Part shown: in pieces, positions 44,313-53,116 of the stretch
Layout: every line of letters starts with the position of its first letter
How positions within the stretch are numbered: the stretch's first letter is position 1
The notes under the pieces: generated by a model
Databases searched by the model: none
Seen by the model: the letters and a program-made list of their open reading frames with translations, nothing else
What the model was told of the DNA's origin: nothing
Assembly: GCF_900095735.1 (NCBI RefSeq)
Contig: NZ_FNLO01000001.1
Span: forward strand, 356,634-420,633
Reading direction: 5' to 3'
DNA length: 64,000 nt
Source: Chitinasiproducens palmae
GTDB taxonomy: Bacteria > Pseudomonadota > Gammaproteobacteria > Burkholderiales > Burkholderiaceae
Made by a program: the position numbers and the translations under genes

Positions 44313-45197
44313 TCACTTGCGATGCGGTCGTCCGCCGAAGCGCGCGGGCGGCAGTCCGCGGTAACCGGGCACCGCCGCGAAGATGCCGCCGGCATGCGGA
44401 TAGCGTGTCTCACCCGGTGCCAGTGCCTCGCGCGACGTCGTGACGTACAACGTGTCGAGGCGCGGACCGCCGAAGGCCATGCAGGTGACATGCGGTGCCC
44501 CGATGTGCACGCGGGCACTGATGCGTCCGTCCGGGTTGTAGCGGACGGCCTGGCCGGCACCCCAGTGCGCACTCCACAGACCGCCGTCGGCATCGACGAT
44601 GGCGCCGTCCGGTTGCCCTTCGCCCGGGCCGAGGCGCGCGAACACGCGGCGGTTCGCGATCTCGCCGGACGCCCGATAGTCGGCGCACTGGATGACGTGC
44701 GAGGGGGTGTCGGTGAAATACATGCGTGCGCCGTCAGGGCTGAACGCGACGCTGTTCGAAATATCCACGCGGGGCAGGTCCAGTTCGATCAGCGTGAGAT
44801 CGCGGTTGAGGCGGTAGTAACGCCCGCGGCGTGCAGGCCGCTCCGCTTCGTCCTGGCTGCCGAACACGAAGTTGCCGAACCGGTCGCATCGGCCATCGTT
44901 CAGGCGGGTGCCGGGTTCGCCGCGCACGCTGCATATCGGATGAAGATCGCCGCGCTGGGGGTCGAAGAATGCCAGCCGGGAAGCGAGGGCCAGCAGGAGC
45001 CAGCGCGCGTCGTCGCACAGCGCGAAGGAAGCAAGCCGCTCCGGCATCGCCCAGCTGCGCAGCTGCCCGTCGGCCGCGCGCCAGTGCCAGAGCCGCGCGC
45101 CGGTGATGTCGGTCCACCACAGCGCACGTTCTGCGGGCGACCAGACGATGCCCTCCGCCAGCGTCTGTCGTGCGTCGATGAGGAGCGCTGCTTCCAT
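44313..45197 (-). CDS. SMP-30/gluconolactonase/LRE family protein
   Basis: A 294-residue six-bladed beta-propeller lactonase. Metal-ligand regions typical of SMP-30 are present: a glutamate in AEGIVWSPAERALWWTDI, the asparagine in GTRLNDGRCDRFGNFVFGS, SNSVAFSPDGARMYFTDT with the Asn and Asp, and PDGAIVDADGGLW. Such enzymes hydrolyse sugar or aromatic-derived lactones with calcium or zinc. It is a single gene between pcaR and hpaR, convergent with pcaR. A lactone from one of the flanking pathways is a plausible substrate, as is a sugar lactone. Confidence 0.9.
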   Translation of the reverse strand: MEAALLIDARQTLAEGIVWSPAERALWWTDITGARLWHWRAADGQLRSWAMPERLASFALCDDARWLLLALASRLAFFDPQRGDLHPICSVRGEPGTRLNDGRCDRFGNFVFGSQDEAERPARRGRYYRLNRDLTLIELDLPRVDISNSVAFSPDGARMYFTDTPSHVIQCADYRASGEIANRRVFARLGPGEGQPDGAIVDADGGLWSAHWGAGQAVRYNPDGRISARVHIGAPHVTCMAFGGPRLDTLYVTTSREALAPGETRYPHAGGIFAAVPGYRGLPPARFGGRPHRK

Positions 45198-45484
45198 GTC
45201 TGTTTCTCCGGTGCGTCATGTCGCGTCCGGCGGAAAACCCCGCCGATGGCGACCGGTGCAAGGAGCGGTCCAGCAATGGGTTCAGCCGAATCCCGAACGG
45301 TGCCGGGCCGAGCGCACGCGGCGGCGACAGGCAGTCCCGCCGGCAACGCGCATCGCGGCGATGGGCAGCAAGGCAGGCACCGTGGCGAGGTGTTGCGCAC
45401 CCGCGACTGGCAGGTTGAAATCGGTGCGCCGCGCAATCGCGGTCTGGCGTGCGGCGGTTGGGGACCTGCGTTCCGCCCGGCAGT

Positions 45485-46024
45485 TCAGTTGGTCGCGCCT
45501 AGCTTGCGAGTGTCGAAGCCGTCGAGCGCGATCGCGGCGGTGGCATCGCTGTCGCCGTCCAGTCCAAGCCCATCGTCGCCGGCTGGAGCGCTGCCGTCGG
45601 CAAGCCGTCCCATTGCCGCATCGAGCGCGCCATACAGCTCGCCGATCAAGGTTTCGCCCAGGCGCGCCTCGAGGTCCTTGTACTGTTGCTCGATGATCGG
45701 TTCCATCCGGGCGATCATCGCGCGGCTCTTGTCGGTCAGCGCAATGATCTGGCGGCGGTGGTCGACTTCGGAGCGGGTTCGCGTGATCAGCGCCGCGCTT
45801 TCCATCGCAACAAGCATCCGCGTCAGGCTGGGACTGAGAATCGTGCAGGCCAGCGCAAGCTGATTGGGCTCCAGCGGACCCGAGCCGGCCAGCACCCGCA
45901 TTACGCGCCATTGTTGTTCCGTGACGCCATGCTCGCGCAGGATCGGACGGAAGAACGCCATGAACTGTTCGCGCGCAAGCAGGAGCAGATGCGGCAGGTT
46001 ACGGTGTTTGAACGCAGGAGTCAT
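45485..46024 (-). CDS. hpaR: homoprotocatechuate degradation operon regulator (MarR family)
   Basis: A 179-residue MarR repressor of the HpaR type. The N-terminal part LPHLLLLAREQFMAFFRPIL and EQQWRVMRVLAG are characteristic, the recognition helix is in ILSPSLTRMLVAMESAALI, and the wing contains RSEVDHRRQ. About 40 C-terminal residues are low-complexity (Gly/Asp/Ala) and extend beyond the usual 145-150. HpaR represses the meta-cleavage genes until homoprotocatechuate-pathway compounds appear. A perfect TTTAAC-CT-GTTAAA palindrome lies about 165 bases upstream. Confidence 0.9.
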   Translation of the reverse strand: MTPAFKHRNLPHLLLLAREQFMAFFRPILREHGVTEQQWRVMRVLAGSGPLEPNQLALACTILSPSLTRMLVAMESAALITRTRSEVDHRRQIIALTDKSRAMIARMEPIIEQQYKDLEARLGETLIGELYGALDAAMGRLADGSAPAGDDGLGLDGDSDATAAIALDGFDTRKLGATN

Positions 46025-46188
46025 CGAGGCGATAGGGCGGCATTGGGCCTTGGTGGGCGGCGGTTCGTCCAGGGTGCGCTGCCGCCCGGCGTCGGCTTGC
46101 GAGAGCGAGCGTGCAACGACGCCTCTCGGATTGTCTCGACGGAAGCGACCCGTTGCCGACTGGCGAAAACCCTAGCTTGTGAAAAGAT

Positions 46189-46202
46189 TTTAACCTGTTA
46201 AA
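46189..46202. promoter_or_regulatory. HpaR-type operator upstream of hpaR
   Basis: TTTAAC-CT-GTTAAA is a perfect 6+6 palindrome in a short AT-rich patch between the divergently oriented ends of hpaR and hpaA. A near-copy lies before hpaG1. Confidence 0.65.
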
Positions 46203-46318
46203 TTTTGTGCTGGAATGCGCTCCTGGCGTCTTTTCTCTAAACCCTTCGAAAGTACCAGTACGGTCCTGAGGCCTGGGAGCGGGCGAGCGCCCGTTGCGCT
46301 GTTCATCCTGACCGCCTG

Positions 46319-47335
46319 TCATTCCTGCATTGGGCGCTGGTCCAGCGTTGGTGGGCGATCGTCACCATCGTTGTTCGGTGCCAGGCGTCTGCGCCACGCG
46401 GCCGGCGCCGCCCCGATCTCGCGCCGGAACACCCGGCAAAAATACGCGTCGTCGCGATACCCCAGTTGCCAGGCGATCTCCGACACCGACGCTCGGGTGA
46501 AGCGCAGCAAACGTTTCGCTTCCTGCATCAGCCGATCCGTCGGCACACGCTTCGATGGCACGTCCGCCAGGCGCCTGCAGATATCGTTCAGGCGCGACTC
46601 CGTGACGTTGAGCGCTTCGGCGTAGCGCGCCAACGGCCAATGCTCTGCATAGTGGTGCTCCACCAGTTCGTTGAAGGCGCGAAACACGGTCAGGTCACGT
46701 CCACTCTGGGCACGCTTGGGTAACGGTGCGTCCGACGCACGGTGCAGCCAGATGAAGATGAGCCGCGTGAGCGCATGCAGACTTTGCCCCCGTTCCGGTC
46801 GCTGTGCGGACGCCTCGTCGCGCAGCATGTGGAACAGATCGATCAGCGTGCGCGTGACGCTGCCTCGCGGCACTGCGTCGAAGCCGCTCGCGGCCCTGGC
46901 AAGTTCGGACGCCGGCCGTTCGGAGGCCACGCATGACGGCGGCAGCGCGACGCAACGCGCTTCGGTCAGCGCGCGGCCCGGTTCGCCTGCGAAGCCTTCG
47001 CTCGCGAGCGCCCACACGATGGCCTGGTGCACGGTCAGCACATGCCCTTGCGCGTCGTCCGAAAACACGAACGCGTGTGGAATCGACGGCGGCGTCACGA
47101 AAAACAGCGGTGCGCTCGCCTGGTAGAACTGGTCCTCCAACTGGAGGCGCACCTCGCCGGTCTCGAGGAAGTGCACCTGGAACACGCGGTCATGCCGGTG
47201 CGCGCCCATGTTGCGGCCGAAGAAATCGGCCAGACGCGCGAGCGCCTCGTAGTGGATGTCAGCCCCCTCGTACCGTCGATCGAAGTCTCGGCCGAGATTG
47301 ATGTTCGGGATCAGCGCGGGTGAGTCGGTCGGCAT
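46319..47335 (-). CDS. hpaA: 4-hydroxyphenylacetate catabolism regulator HpaA (AraC family)
   Basis: A 338-residue AraC/XylS regulator that activates hpaBC in response to 4-hydroxyphenylacetate. The N-terminal cupin has HRHDRVFQVHFLETGEVRL and PPSIPHAFVFSDDAQGHVL. The C-terminal helix-turn-helix includes PLARYAEALNVTESRLNDICR and VSEIAWQLGYRDDAYFCRVFRR. The start MPTDSPALIPNINLGRDF with its INL-type leader is conserved in HpaA. It is divergent from hpaB, 160 bases away, as expected for its target. Confidence 0.92.
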   Translation of the reverse strand: MPTDSPALIPNINLGRDFDRRYEGADIHYEALARLADFFGRNMGAHRHDRVFQVHFLETGEVRLQLEDQFYQASAPLFFVTPPSIPHAFVFSDDAQGHVLTVHQAIVWALASEGFAGEPGRALTEARCVALPPSCVASERPASELARAASGFDAVPRGSVTRTLIDLFHMLRDEASAQRPERGQSLHALTRLIFIWLHRASDAPLPKRAQSGRDLTVFRAFNELVEHHYAEHWPLARYAEALNVTESRLNDICRRLADVPSKRVPTDRLMQEAKRLLRFTRASVSEIAWQLGYRDDAYFCRVFRREIGAAPAAWRRRLAPNNDGDDRPPTLDQRPMQE

Positions 47336-47362
47336 GGCATGGGCTTGGCATCGCCTAATCCA

Positions 47363-47383
47363 CGGAAAGTACCATTTTTTCCG
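47363..47383. promoter_or_regulatory. inverted repeat in the hpaA-hpaB spacer
   Basis: CGGAAA (47363-47368) and TTTCCG (47378-47383) are separated by 9 bases in the 160-bp control region, a possible HpaA or other regulator site. No HpaR-type palindrome was seen here. Confidence 0.35.
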
Positions 47384-47495
47384 CGCATCGTGTCTTGGCG
47401 AGCGTGGCCGGCAGCGCGCAAGATGCGGTCATGCATGCCGCGCCGGCGTTCATGCCAGGTAGCGCCAGGTAGCGCAACGAACAATGGAGACAGCG

Positions 47496-49079
47496 ATGAC
47501 CACCACACAAGCCAGCCCGCGCCCCGAAGATATCCGCGCCGACCGCACCCGCCCGTTCACCGGCGAGGAGTTCCTTGCCAGCCTGCGCGACGACCGCGAG
47601 GTTTACATCTACGGCGACCGCGTGAAGGATGTCACGACGCATCCGGCGTTTCGGAACGCGGCTGCGTCGATCGCCAAGCTGTATGACGCGCTGCACGATC
47701 CGGCGTCGAAGGACGATCTGTGTTGGGCAACCGACACGGGTAACGGCGGCTACACGCACAAGTTCTTCCGATTCGCAAAGTCGGCCGACGATCTGCGGCA
47801 GCAGCGCGATGCAATCGCCGGCTGGTCCGGACTCAGCTACGGCTGGATGGGGCGCACGCCCGACTACAAGGCGGCGTTCGGCAGCGCCCTTGGCGTGGTG
47901 CCCGATTTCTACGGCGATTTCGCCGACAACGCCCGCACCTGGTACAAACGCATTCAGGAAGCCGGCCTGTACCTGAACCACGCAATCGTCAACCCGCCGA
48001 TCGACCGCGACAAGCCGGTCGACCAGGTTCGCGACGTCTACATCTCCGTCGATCGCGAGACCGACGCGGGGATCTATGTCAGCGGCGCGAAGGTGGTGGC
48101 GACGAACTCCGCGCTGACCCACTACAACTTTGTCGGCCAAGGCTCGGCACAGGTGCTGGGCGACAACACCGATTTCGCGCTGATGTTCATCGCCTCGATG
48201 AACACGCCGGGCATGAAGCTGATTTGCCGGCCGTCGTATGAACTGGCGGCCGGCCTGGGCGGCGCGCCGTTCGACTATCCGCTGTCCAGCCGCTTCGACG
48301 AGAACGACGCGATCCTGATTCTCGACAACGCGTTCATCCCATGGGAGAACGTGCTGATCTACCGCGACTTCGCGCGTTGCAAGATGTGGTTCCAGAAGGG
48401 CGGCTTCGGACGCCTGTTCCCGATGCAGGGCTGCACCCGGCTGGCCGTCAAGCTCGATTTCATCTGCGGTCTGCTCGTCAAGGCACTGACCTGTTGCGGG
48501 ACGATGGACTTCCGCGGCGTGCAGGCGTCGGTGGGCGAGGTGATCGCCTGGCGCAATACCTTCTGGGCGCTGACCGACGCGATGGTCGGCAATCCCGAAA
48601 ACTGGGAAAATGGTGCCATCACGCCGAATTCCTCGGCGTTGCAGGCCTACCGCGTGCTCGCGCCGCAGGCGTATCCCGAAATCAAGAAGATCATCGAGCA
48701 GGTGGTTGCCAGTGGCCTGATCTATCTGCCATCGGGCGTACGCGATCTGAAGAACCCGATGCTCAATCGCTATCTAGAACAGTACGTCCGCGGTTCGGGC
48801 GGCATGAGTCATACCGAGCGGGTGAAGATCCTGAAGCTGCTGTGGGATGCCATCGGCAGCGAGTTCGGTGGCCGCCATGAGCTGTACGAGATCAACTACG
48901 CCGGCAGCCAGGACGAGATTCGCATGCAGTGCCTGCGCCATGCGCAAGGTACGGGTACGCTGGCAAAGATGACCGCGATGGTCGACCGTTGCATGGCCGA
49001 CTACGACGAGAACGGCTGGCTCGTTGACCATCTGCACGGCCCTGAAGATATCAACGCCCTCGATCGCATTCGTCAGTAG
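47496..49079 (+). CDS. hpaB: 4-hydroxyphenylacetate 3-monooxygenase, oxygenase component
   Basis: The 527-residue FADH2-using oxygenase that converts 4-hydroxyphenylacetate to homoprotocatechuate. The start TRPFTGEEFLASLRDDREVYIYGDRV is typical, followed by STD-like DLCWATDTGNGGYTHKFF and the substrate-binding region with FRFAKS, TNSALTHYNFVG and IPWENVLIYRD. The ATG at 47496 has GGAGACAG just ahead of it. An ATG 12 bases upstream is the alternative. The reductase gene hpaC starts 21 bases after the stop. Confidence 0.94.
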   Translation: MTTTQASPRPEDIRADRTRPFTGEEFLASLRDDREVYIYGDRVKDVTTHPAFRNAAASIAKLYDALHDPASKDDLCWATDTGNGGYTHKFFRFAKSADDLRQQRDAIAGWSGLSYGWMGRTPDYKAAFGSALGVVPDFYGDFADNARTWYKRIQEAGLYLNHAIVNPPIDRDKPVDQVRDVYISVDRETDAGIYVSGAKVVATNSALTHYNFVGQGSAQVLGDNTDFALMFIASMNTPGMKLICRPSYELAAGLGGAPFDYPLSSRFDENDAILILDNAFIPWENVLIYRDFARCKMWFQKGGFGRLFPMQGCTRLAVKLDFICGLLVKALTCCGTMDFRGVQASVGEVIAWRNTFWALTDAMVGNPENWENGAITPNSSALQAYRVLAPQAYPEIKKIIEQVVASGLIYLPSGVRDLKNPMLNRYLEQYVRGSGGMSHTERVKILKLLWDAIGSEFGGRHELYEINYAGSQDEIRMQCLRHAQGTGTLAKMTAMVDRCMADYDENGWLVDHLHGPEDINALDRIRQ

Positions 49080-49100
49080 ATCGTCGGCTGGAGGCAAGAC

Positions 49101-49616
49101 ATGAACGAGATCGGCGAGGAACAGAAGCGCTTTCGCCATGCGATGGCGCACCTGTCGGCCGCGGTCAACATCCTGACGACCGATGGGCCCGCCGGCCGCT
49201 GCGGCATCACCGCGACCGCGGTCTGCTCGGTGACCGACACGCCGCCGACCATCATCGCCTGCGTGAACCGGAACAGTGCCACGAACGAGACGTTCAAGGC
49301 GAACAAGCGCCTGTGCGTGAACGTGTTGGGCGGCGAGCACGAAGCGCTTGCACAGCACTTCGCCGGCGTCACCAGCCTGTCCATGGCGGACCGATTCGGC
49401 TGGGCCGACTGGGACGAGGGCCACGGTTCGGTGCCGGTGCTGAAGGCCGCCCTGGTCAATCTGCAGGGCAGGATCACGCGCGTGGAAGAGGTGGGCACGC
49501 ATTCGATCCTGTTCGTCGAGCTTGACGACGTGCGCGTGGATGAGCGCGAGTCCGCTGACAGCCTGGTGTACTTCAACCGCCTGTTCCATCGGCTGAAGCG
49601 CGCACCGACTTCCTGA
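49101..49616 (+). CDS. hpaC: 4-hydroxyphenylacetate 3-monooxygenase, flavin reductase component
   Basis: A 171-residue NADH:flavin reductase that supplies reduced FAD to HpaB. Motifs of the HpaC/flavin reductase-like domain are AHLSAAVNILTTDGPAGRCG, TATAVCSVTDTPPTIIACVN and NKRLCVNVLGGEHE, with the HSILFVELDDV strand near the C-terminus. Same operon as hpaB. A gap of 450 bases with its own operator-like site separates it from the meta-cleavage genes, so hpaBC and hpaG1-onward are probably two transcription units. Confidence 0.94.
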   Translation: MNEIGEEQKRFRHAMAHLSAAVNILTTDGPAGRCGITATAVCSVTDTPPTIIACVNRNSATNETFKANKRLCVNVLGGEHEALAQHFAGVTSLSMADRFGWADWDEGHGSVPVLKAALVNLQGRITRVEEVGTHSILFVELDDVRVDERESADSLVYFNRLFHRLKRAPTS

Positions 49617-50066
49617 CGCGTGGGCCATCGTCGGACCATGGTGGACGACGATGCTCGGTTTCTCGCCACTCGATGAGGCTGCTGTGGTTCGACGGCCTGA
49701 GCTGCGCTTGATGACCGGCGCCCGTAGGCGGCGGCAGGCGTCGGCGCTGCGCTTGGCGGCGCCGCGCCTGCGCAGCCTCGGCTTCTGGCCGGGCAGAGGC
49801 AACCGCATCGCCGGTTGAGGCGTCGCTGGGGGGCCGCAACGCAAACAGGCGCGGATGGCACCGATGCGCGATTCGCGTTGCCTTGTGCCGCCTCGCAGGC
49901 TCGGGCTGCCGAGCAGGATGTGGGCTAGGGTTTCCCGCAGTAGCCGGTGTTGCGCGCTCATCGTTACCATGTTAATTATTCAGAGGCGGCGGCCCTGCGC
50001 TGCCTTTTCCAGGGGTGCGCTGGCCGGGGCGGCAGCGCATGACGCACAATCGTCCGAGCGGAAGCG
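49617..50066. other. spacer between hpaBC and the hpaG1-gabD operon
   Basis: No supported gene. Its 3' part contains an AT-rich patch with an HpaR-like palindrome, so it probably carries the promoter of the downstream operon. Confidence 0.5.
49964..49975. promoter_or_regulatory. HpaR-type operator upstream of hpaG1
   Basis: TTACCATGTTAA matches the hpaR-upstream site TTAACCTGTTAA at 10 of 12 positions and keeps the inverted TTAxC/GTTAA arms. It lies about 90 nt before hpaG1 next to an AATTATT stretch that could be a -10. Confidence 0.5.
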
Positions 50067-50756
50067 ATGTCATTCCAACTCACTGGCACGTCCGGCGTGC
50101 CGATTGCAGTCGGCACCGTGTACGGTGCGCTGCTCAACTATCGCGAGGCGCTGGCCGCGCTCGGCGATGCCGTCGAGCAGCCGCCTTACAAGCAGGCGCC
50201 GGTCGCGCCGATTCTGTATATCAAGACGCGCAACACCTTCGCGCCAGACGGCGCGTCCGTCGCCGTGCCGGCCGACGTCCCGGCGCTGGAAATCGGCGCC
50301 GCGCTCGGCGTGGTGATTGGTCGCCAAGCGACACGTGTCGCGCCTCGCGACGCGCTGGCGCACGTCGCGGGCTACGTCGCGGTGGCCGACATCAGCGTGC
50401 CGCACCAGAGCGTCTATCGGCCGGCAGTCCGGCAGAAGTGCCGCGACGGCTTCTGTCCGATCGGCGCGATGCGCGTGGCGACCGAGGTGGCGAACCCCGA
50501 CTCGCTGGCAATCACGGTCAGCATCGACGGCGAGGTGCGTCAGCGCGCGAACACGTCGAGCCTGGTGCGCCCGGTTGCGGCCCTGATCGCCGATGTCACC
50601 GACTTCATGACGCTGATGCCTGGCGACATTCTGTTGGTCGGCGTGCCGCACGGCGCGCCGCAAGCGCACGCCGGACAGGCATTCACCATCGATATCGCCA
50701 GCGTGGGTTCGGTCAATGGGCGGCTGGTGGCTGCCGCCGCGGAGCAAACACGATGA
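50067..50756 (+). CDS. hpaG1: HpaG1: 5-carboxymethyl-2-hydroxymuconate isomerase/OPET decarboxylase N-terminal-type subunit
   Basis: A 229-residue fumarylacetoacetate hydrolase-fold protein. In E. coli the isomerase/decarboxylase HpaG (HpcE) is one protein with two related halves; here, as in many bacteria, the halves are separate genes. This is the N-terminal half type: GTVYGALLNYREALAAL, YKQAPVAPILYIKTRNTF, and EIGAALGVVIGRQATRV. It decarboxylates 5-oxopent-3-ene-1,2,5-tricarboxylate together with HpaG2. Its stop overlaps the hpaG2 ATG by 4 bases. Confidence 0.9.
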   Translation: MSFQLTGTSGVPIAVGTVYGALLNYREALAALGDAVEQPPYKQAPVAPILYIKTRNTFAPDGASVAVPADVPALEIGAALGVVIGRQATRVAPRDALAHVAGYVAVADISVPHQSVYRPAVRQKCRDGFCPIGAMRVATEVANPDSLAITVSIDGEVRQRANTSSLVRPVAALIADVTDFMTLMPGDILLVGVPHGAPQAHAGQAFTIDIASVGSVNGRLVAAAAEQTR

Positions 50757-51529
50757 AGACAGCACGCGTCGCCTACGACGGCGCCATCCACGTCGCGCAT
50801 CCGACGGACACCGATGCACTGCGGCTGGGCGACGGCCGCCTGGTTGCCGAGCAGGCCGTCACCTTCCTGCCGCCGGTGGTGCCCGGCACCATTTTCGCGC
50901 TCGGGCTGAACTACGCCGACCACGCAAAGGAGCTTGCGTTCAAGGCGCCCGAGGAACCGCTGGTGTTCCTGAAGGGGCCCAATGCGCTGATCGGCCACCG
51001 GGCCCGCACGGTCCGTCCCGACAACGTCGACTACATGCACTACGAGTGCGAACTGGCGGTCGTGATCGGACGCAAGGCGCGCAACGTCAAGGCCGAGAAC
51101 GCATACGACTACGTGCGCGGCTATACGATCGCGAACGATTATGCGATTCGCGACTATCTCGAAAACTACTATCGGCCGAACTTGCGCGTGAAGAACCGCG
51201 ACGGCTGCACACCGCTCGGTCCCTGGCTGGTCGATCGGGAAGACATTGCGGACCCGATGAATCTTGCCTTGCGTACCCATGTGAACGGGCGGCTGACGCA
51301 GGAGGGCTCGACGCGCGACATGATCTTCAGCGTGCCCTGGCTGATCGAGTATCTGAGCAGCTTCATGACGCTTGCGCCGGGCGATCTGATCCTGACCGGC
51401 ACGCCGGAGGGACTGGCCGATACGCGTCCGGGCGACGAGATCGTTACGGAGATCGAAGGCCTGGGGCGGCTGGTCAATACCATCGCCGCGCAATCCGAAT
51501 ACTACGGTTCACGTCACAGCGCCGCCTGA
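50753..51529 (+). CDS. hpaG2: HpaG2: 5-carboxymethyl-2-hydroxymuconate isomerase/OPET decarboxylase C-terminal-type subunit
   Basis: A 258-residue protein of the same fumarylacetoacetase fold, C-terminal half type. Metal ligands of the fold are visible in HYECELAVVIGRKAR (Glu-x-Glu), with the active-site surroundings PGTIFALGLNYADHAKE, YTIANDYAIRDY and TGTPEGLADTRPGDEI. It starts within the ATGA overlap with hpaG1. Together the pair isomerise and decarboxylate the product of HpaE and HpaF. Confidence 0.92.
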   Translation: MKTARVAYDGAIHVAHPTDTDALRLGDGRLVAEQAVTFLPPVVPGTIFALGLNYADHAKELAFKAPEEPLVFLKGPNALIGHRARTVRPDNVDYMHYECELAVVIGRKARNVKAENAYDYVRGYTIANDYAIRDYLENYYRPNLRVKNRDGCTPLGPWLVDREDIADPMNLALRTHVNGRLTQEGSTRDMIFSVPWLIEYLSSFMTLAPGDLILTGTPEGLADTRPGDEIVTEIEGLGRLVNTIAAQSEYYGSRHSAA

Positions 51530-51558
51530 GGCGGCTTGCACGACAGGAGAGCAATCCG

Positions 51559-53025
51559 ATGAGCGTCATCAAGCACTGGATCGACGGCAAGCAGGTCGAA
51601 AGCCGCGAAACCTTCGTCACCTACAACCCGGCAACCGGCGAGGAGATCGCGGCGGTGGCGTCGGGCGGCGAGGCGGAGATCAACGCGGCGGTGGCCGCCG
51701 CCAAGGCCGCCTTCCCGAAATGGGCGAACACGCCGGCCAAGGAGCGCGCGCGCCTGATGCGACGCCTGTCGCAACTCATTGCGGACAATGTGCCCGAGCT
51801 GGCCCGGCTCGAAACGCAGGATACCGGTCTGCCGATCACTCAGACATCCAAGCAGCTGATTCCGCGCGCGTCGCACAATTTCGACTTCTTCGCCGAAGTC
51901 TGCCAGCAGGTCAACGGTCGGACCTACCCGGTCGACGACCAGATGCTGAACTACACCTTGTTCCAACCGGTCGGGGTGTGTGCGCTGATTTCGCCGTGGA
52001 ACGTGCCGTTCATGACGGCGACGTGGAAGGTCGCGCCGTGCCTCGCGCTCGGCAACACCGCCGTGTTGAAGATGTCGGAGTTGTCGCCGCTCACGGCCGA
52101 CCAGCTGGGTCGGCTGGCGATGGAGGCGGGCATCCCGGCCGGCGTGCTGAACGTCGTGCAGGGCTACGGTGCGACGGCCGGCGACGCCCTGGTACGTCAC
52201 CCCGACGTGCGGGTCGTCTCGTTCACCGGCGGCACGGCCACCGGCAAGCGGATCGTCGAACGCGCTGGTCTGAAGAAGCTGTCGATGGAACTCGGTGGCA
52301 AGTCGCCGGTGCTGATCTTCGACGACGCCGATCTGGACCGCGCGCTCGACGCGTCCCTGTTCACCATCTTCTCGCTGAACGGCGAGCGCTGCACCGCTGG
52401 CTCCCGCATCTTCATTCAGGAGACGGTGTACGACAGTTTTGTAGAGAAGTTCGCGGAACGCGCGAAGCGGCTCAGGGTAGGCGACCCGACCGACGAGAAA
52501 ACCCAGGTCGGCGCGATGATCACCCAGCAGCATTGGGAGAAGGTCACCGGCTATATCAAGCTTGGCGAGCAGGAAGGCGCGCGGCTGGTGGCCGGCGGCG
52601 CGGACAAGCCCGAGGGCCTGCCGGCGCATCTGAGCAAGGGCAATTTCGTGCGGCCGACCGTCTTCGCTGACGTCGACAATCGCATGCGCATCGCGCAGGA
52701 AGAGATCTTCGGCCCCGTGGTCTGCCTGCTGCCGTTCAAGGGCGAGGAAGACGGCCTGGCGCTCGCCAATGACGTCAAGTACGGTCTCTCGTCCTATCTG
52801 TGGACGCAGGACGTCGGCAAGGTGCATCGCATCGCGCGCGGCATCGAAGCCGGGATGCTGTTCGTGAACAGCCAGAACGTGCGCGATCTGCGCCAGCCGT
52901 TCGGTGGCACCAAGGACTCCGGCATCGGCCGCGAAGGTGGCGAGTACAGCCTGGAGGTGTTCGCCGAGGTGAAGAACGTCTGCATCTCGATGGGCAGCCA
53001 CCACATTCCGAAGTGGGGCGTGTGA
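51559..53025 (+). CDS. hpaE: 5-carboxymethyl-2-hydroxymuconate semialdehyde dehydrogenase
   Basis: A 488-residue NAD-dependent aldehyde dehydrogenase that oxidises the ring-cleavage product to the dicarboxylate. Motifs: ISPWNVPFM with the oxyanion Asn, the cofactor loop FTGGTATGKRI, the base Glu in MELGGKSP, and the catalytic Cys in NGERCTAGSR. The C-terminal LRQPFGGTKDSGIGREGG is intact. The ATG at 51559 follows AGGAGA. It lies between hpaG2 and hpaD in the standard hpa order. Confidence 0.94.
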   Translation: MSVIKHWIDGKQVESRETFVTYNPATGEEIAAVASGGEAEINAAVAAAKAAFPKWANTPAKERARLMRRLSQLIADNVPELARLETQDTGLPITQTSKQLIPRASHNFDFFAEVCQQVNGRTYPVDDQMLNYTLFQPVGVCALISPWNVPFMTATWKVAPCLALGNTAVLKMSELSPLTADQLGRLAMEAGIPAGVLNVVQGYGATAGDALVRHPDVRVVSFTGGTATGKRIVERAGLKKLSMELGGKSPVLIFDDADLDRALDASLFTIFSLNGERCTAGSRIFIQETVYDSFVEKFAERAKRLRVGDPTDEKTQVGAMITQQHWEKVTGYIKLGEQEGARLVAGGADKPEGLPAHLSKGNFVRPTVFADVDNRMRIAQEEIFGPVVCLLPFKGEEDGLALANDVKYGLSSYLWTQDVGKVHRIARGIEAGMLFVNSQNVRDLRQPFGGTKDSGIGREGGEYSLEVFAEVKNVCISMGSHHIPKWGV

Positions 53026-53116
53026 AGCGCGCTGGCGGCGCCCGGGGCGCCGCGGCAGCGCAGGCTGGCGCCGGTCGCCGCATGCGACGCGCCGCAATAG
53101 CAAACAAGGAGGCGTG

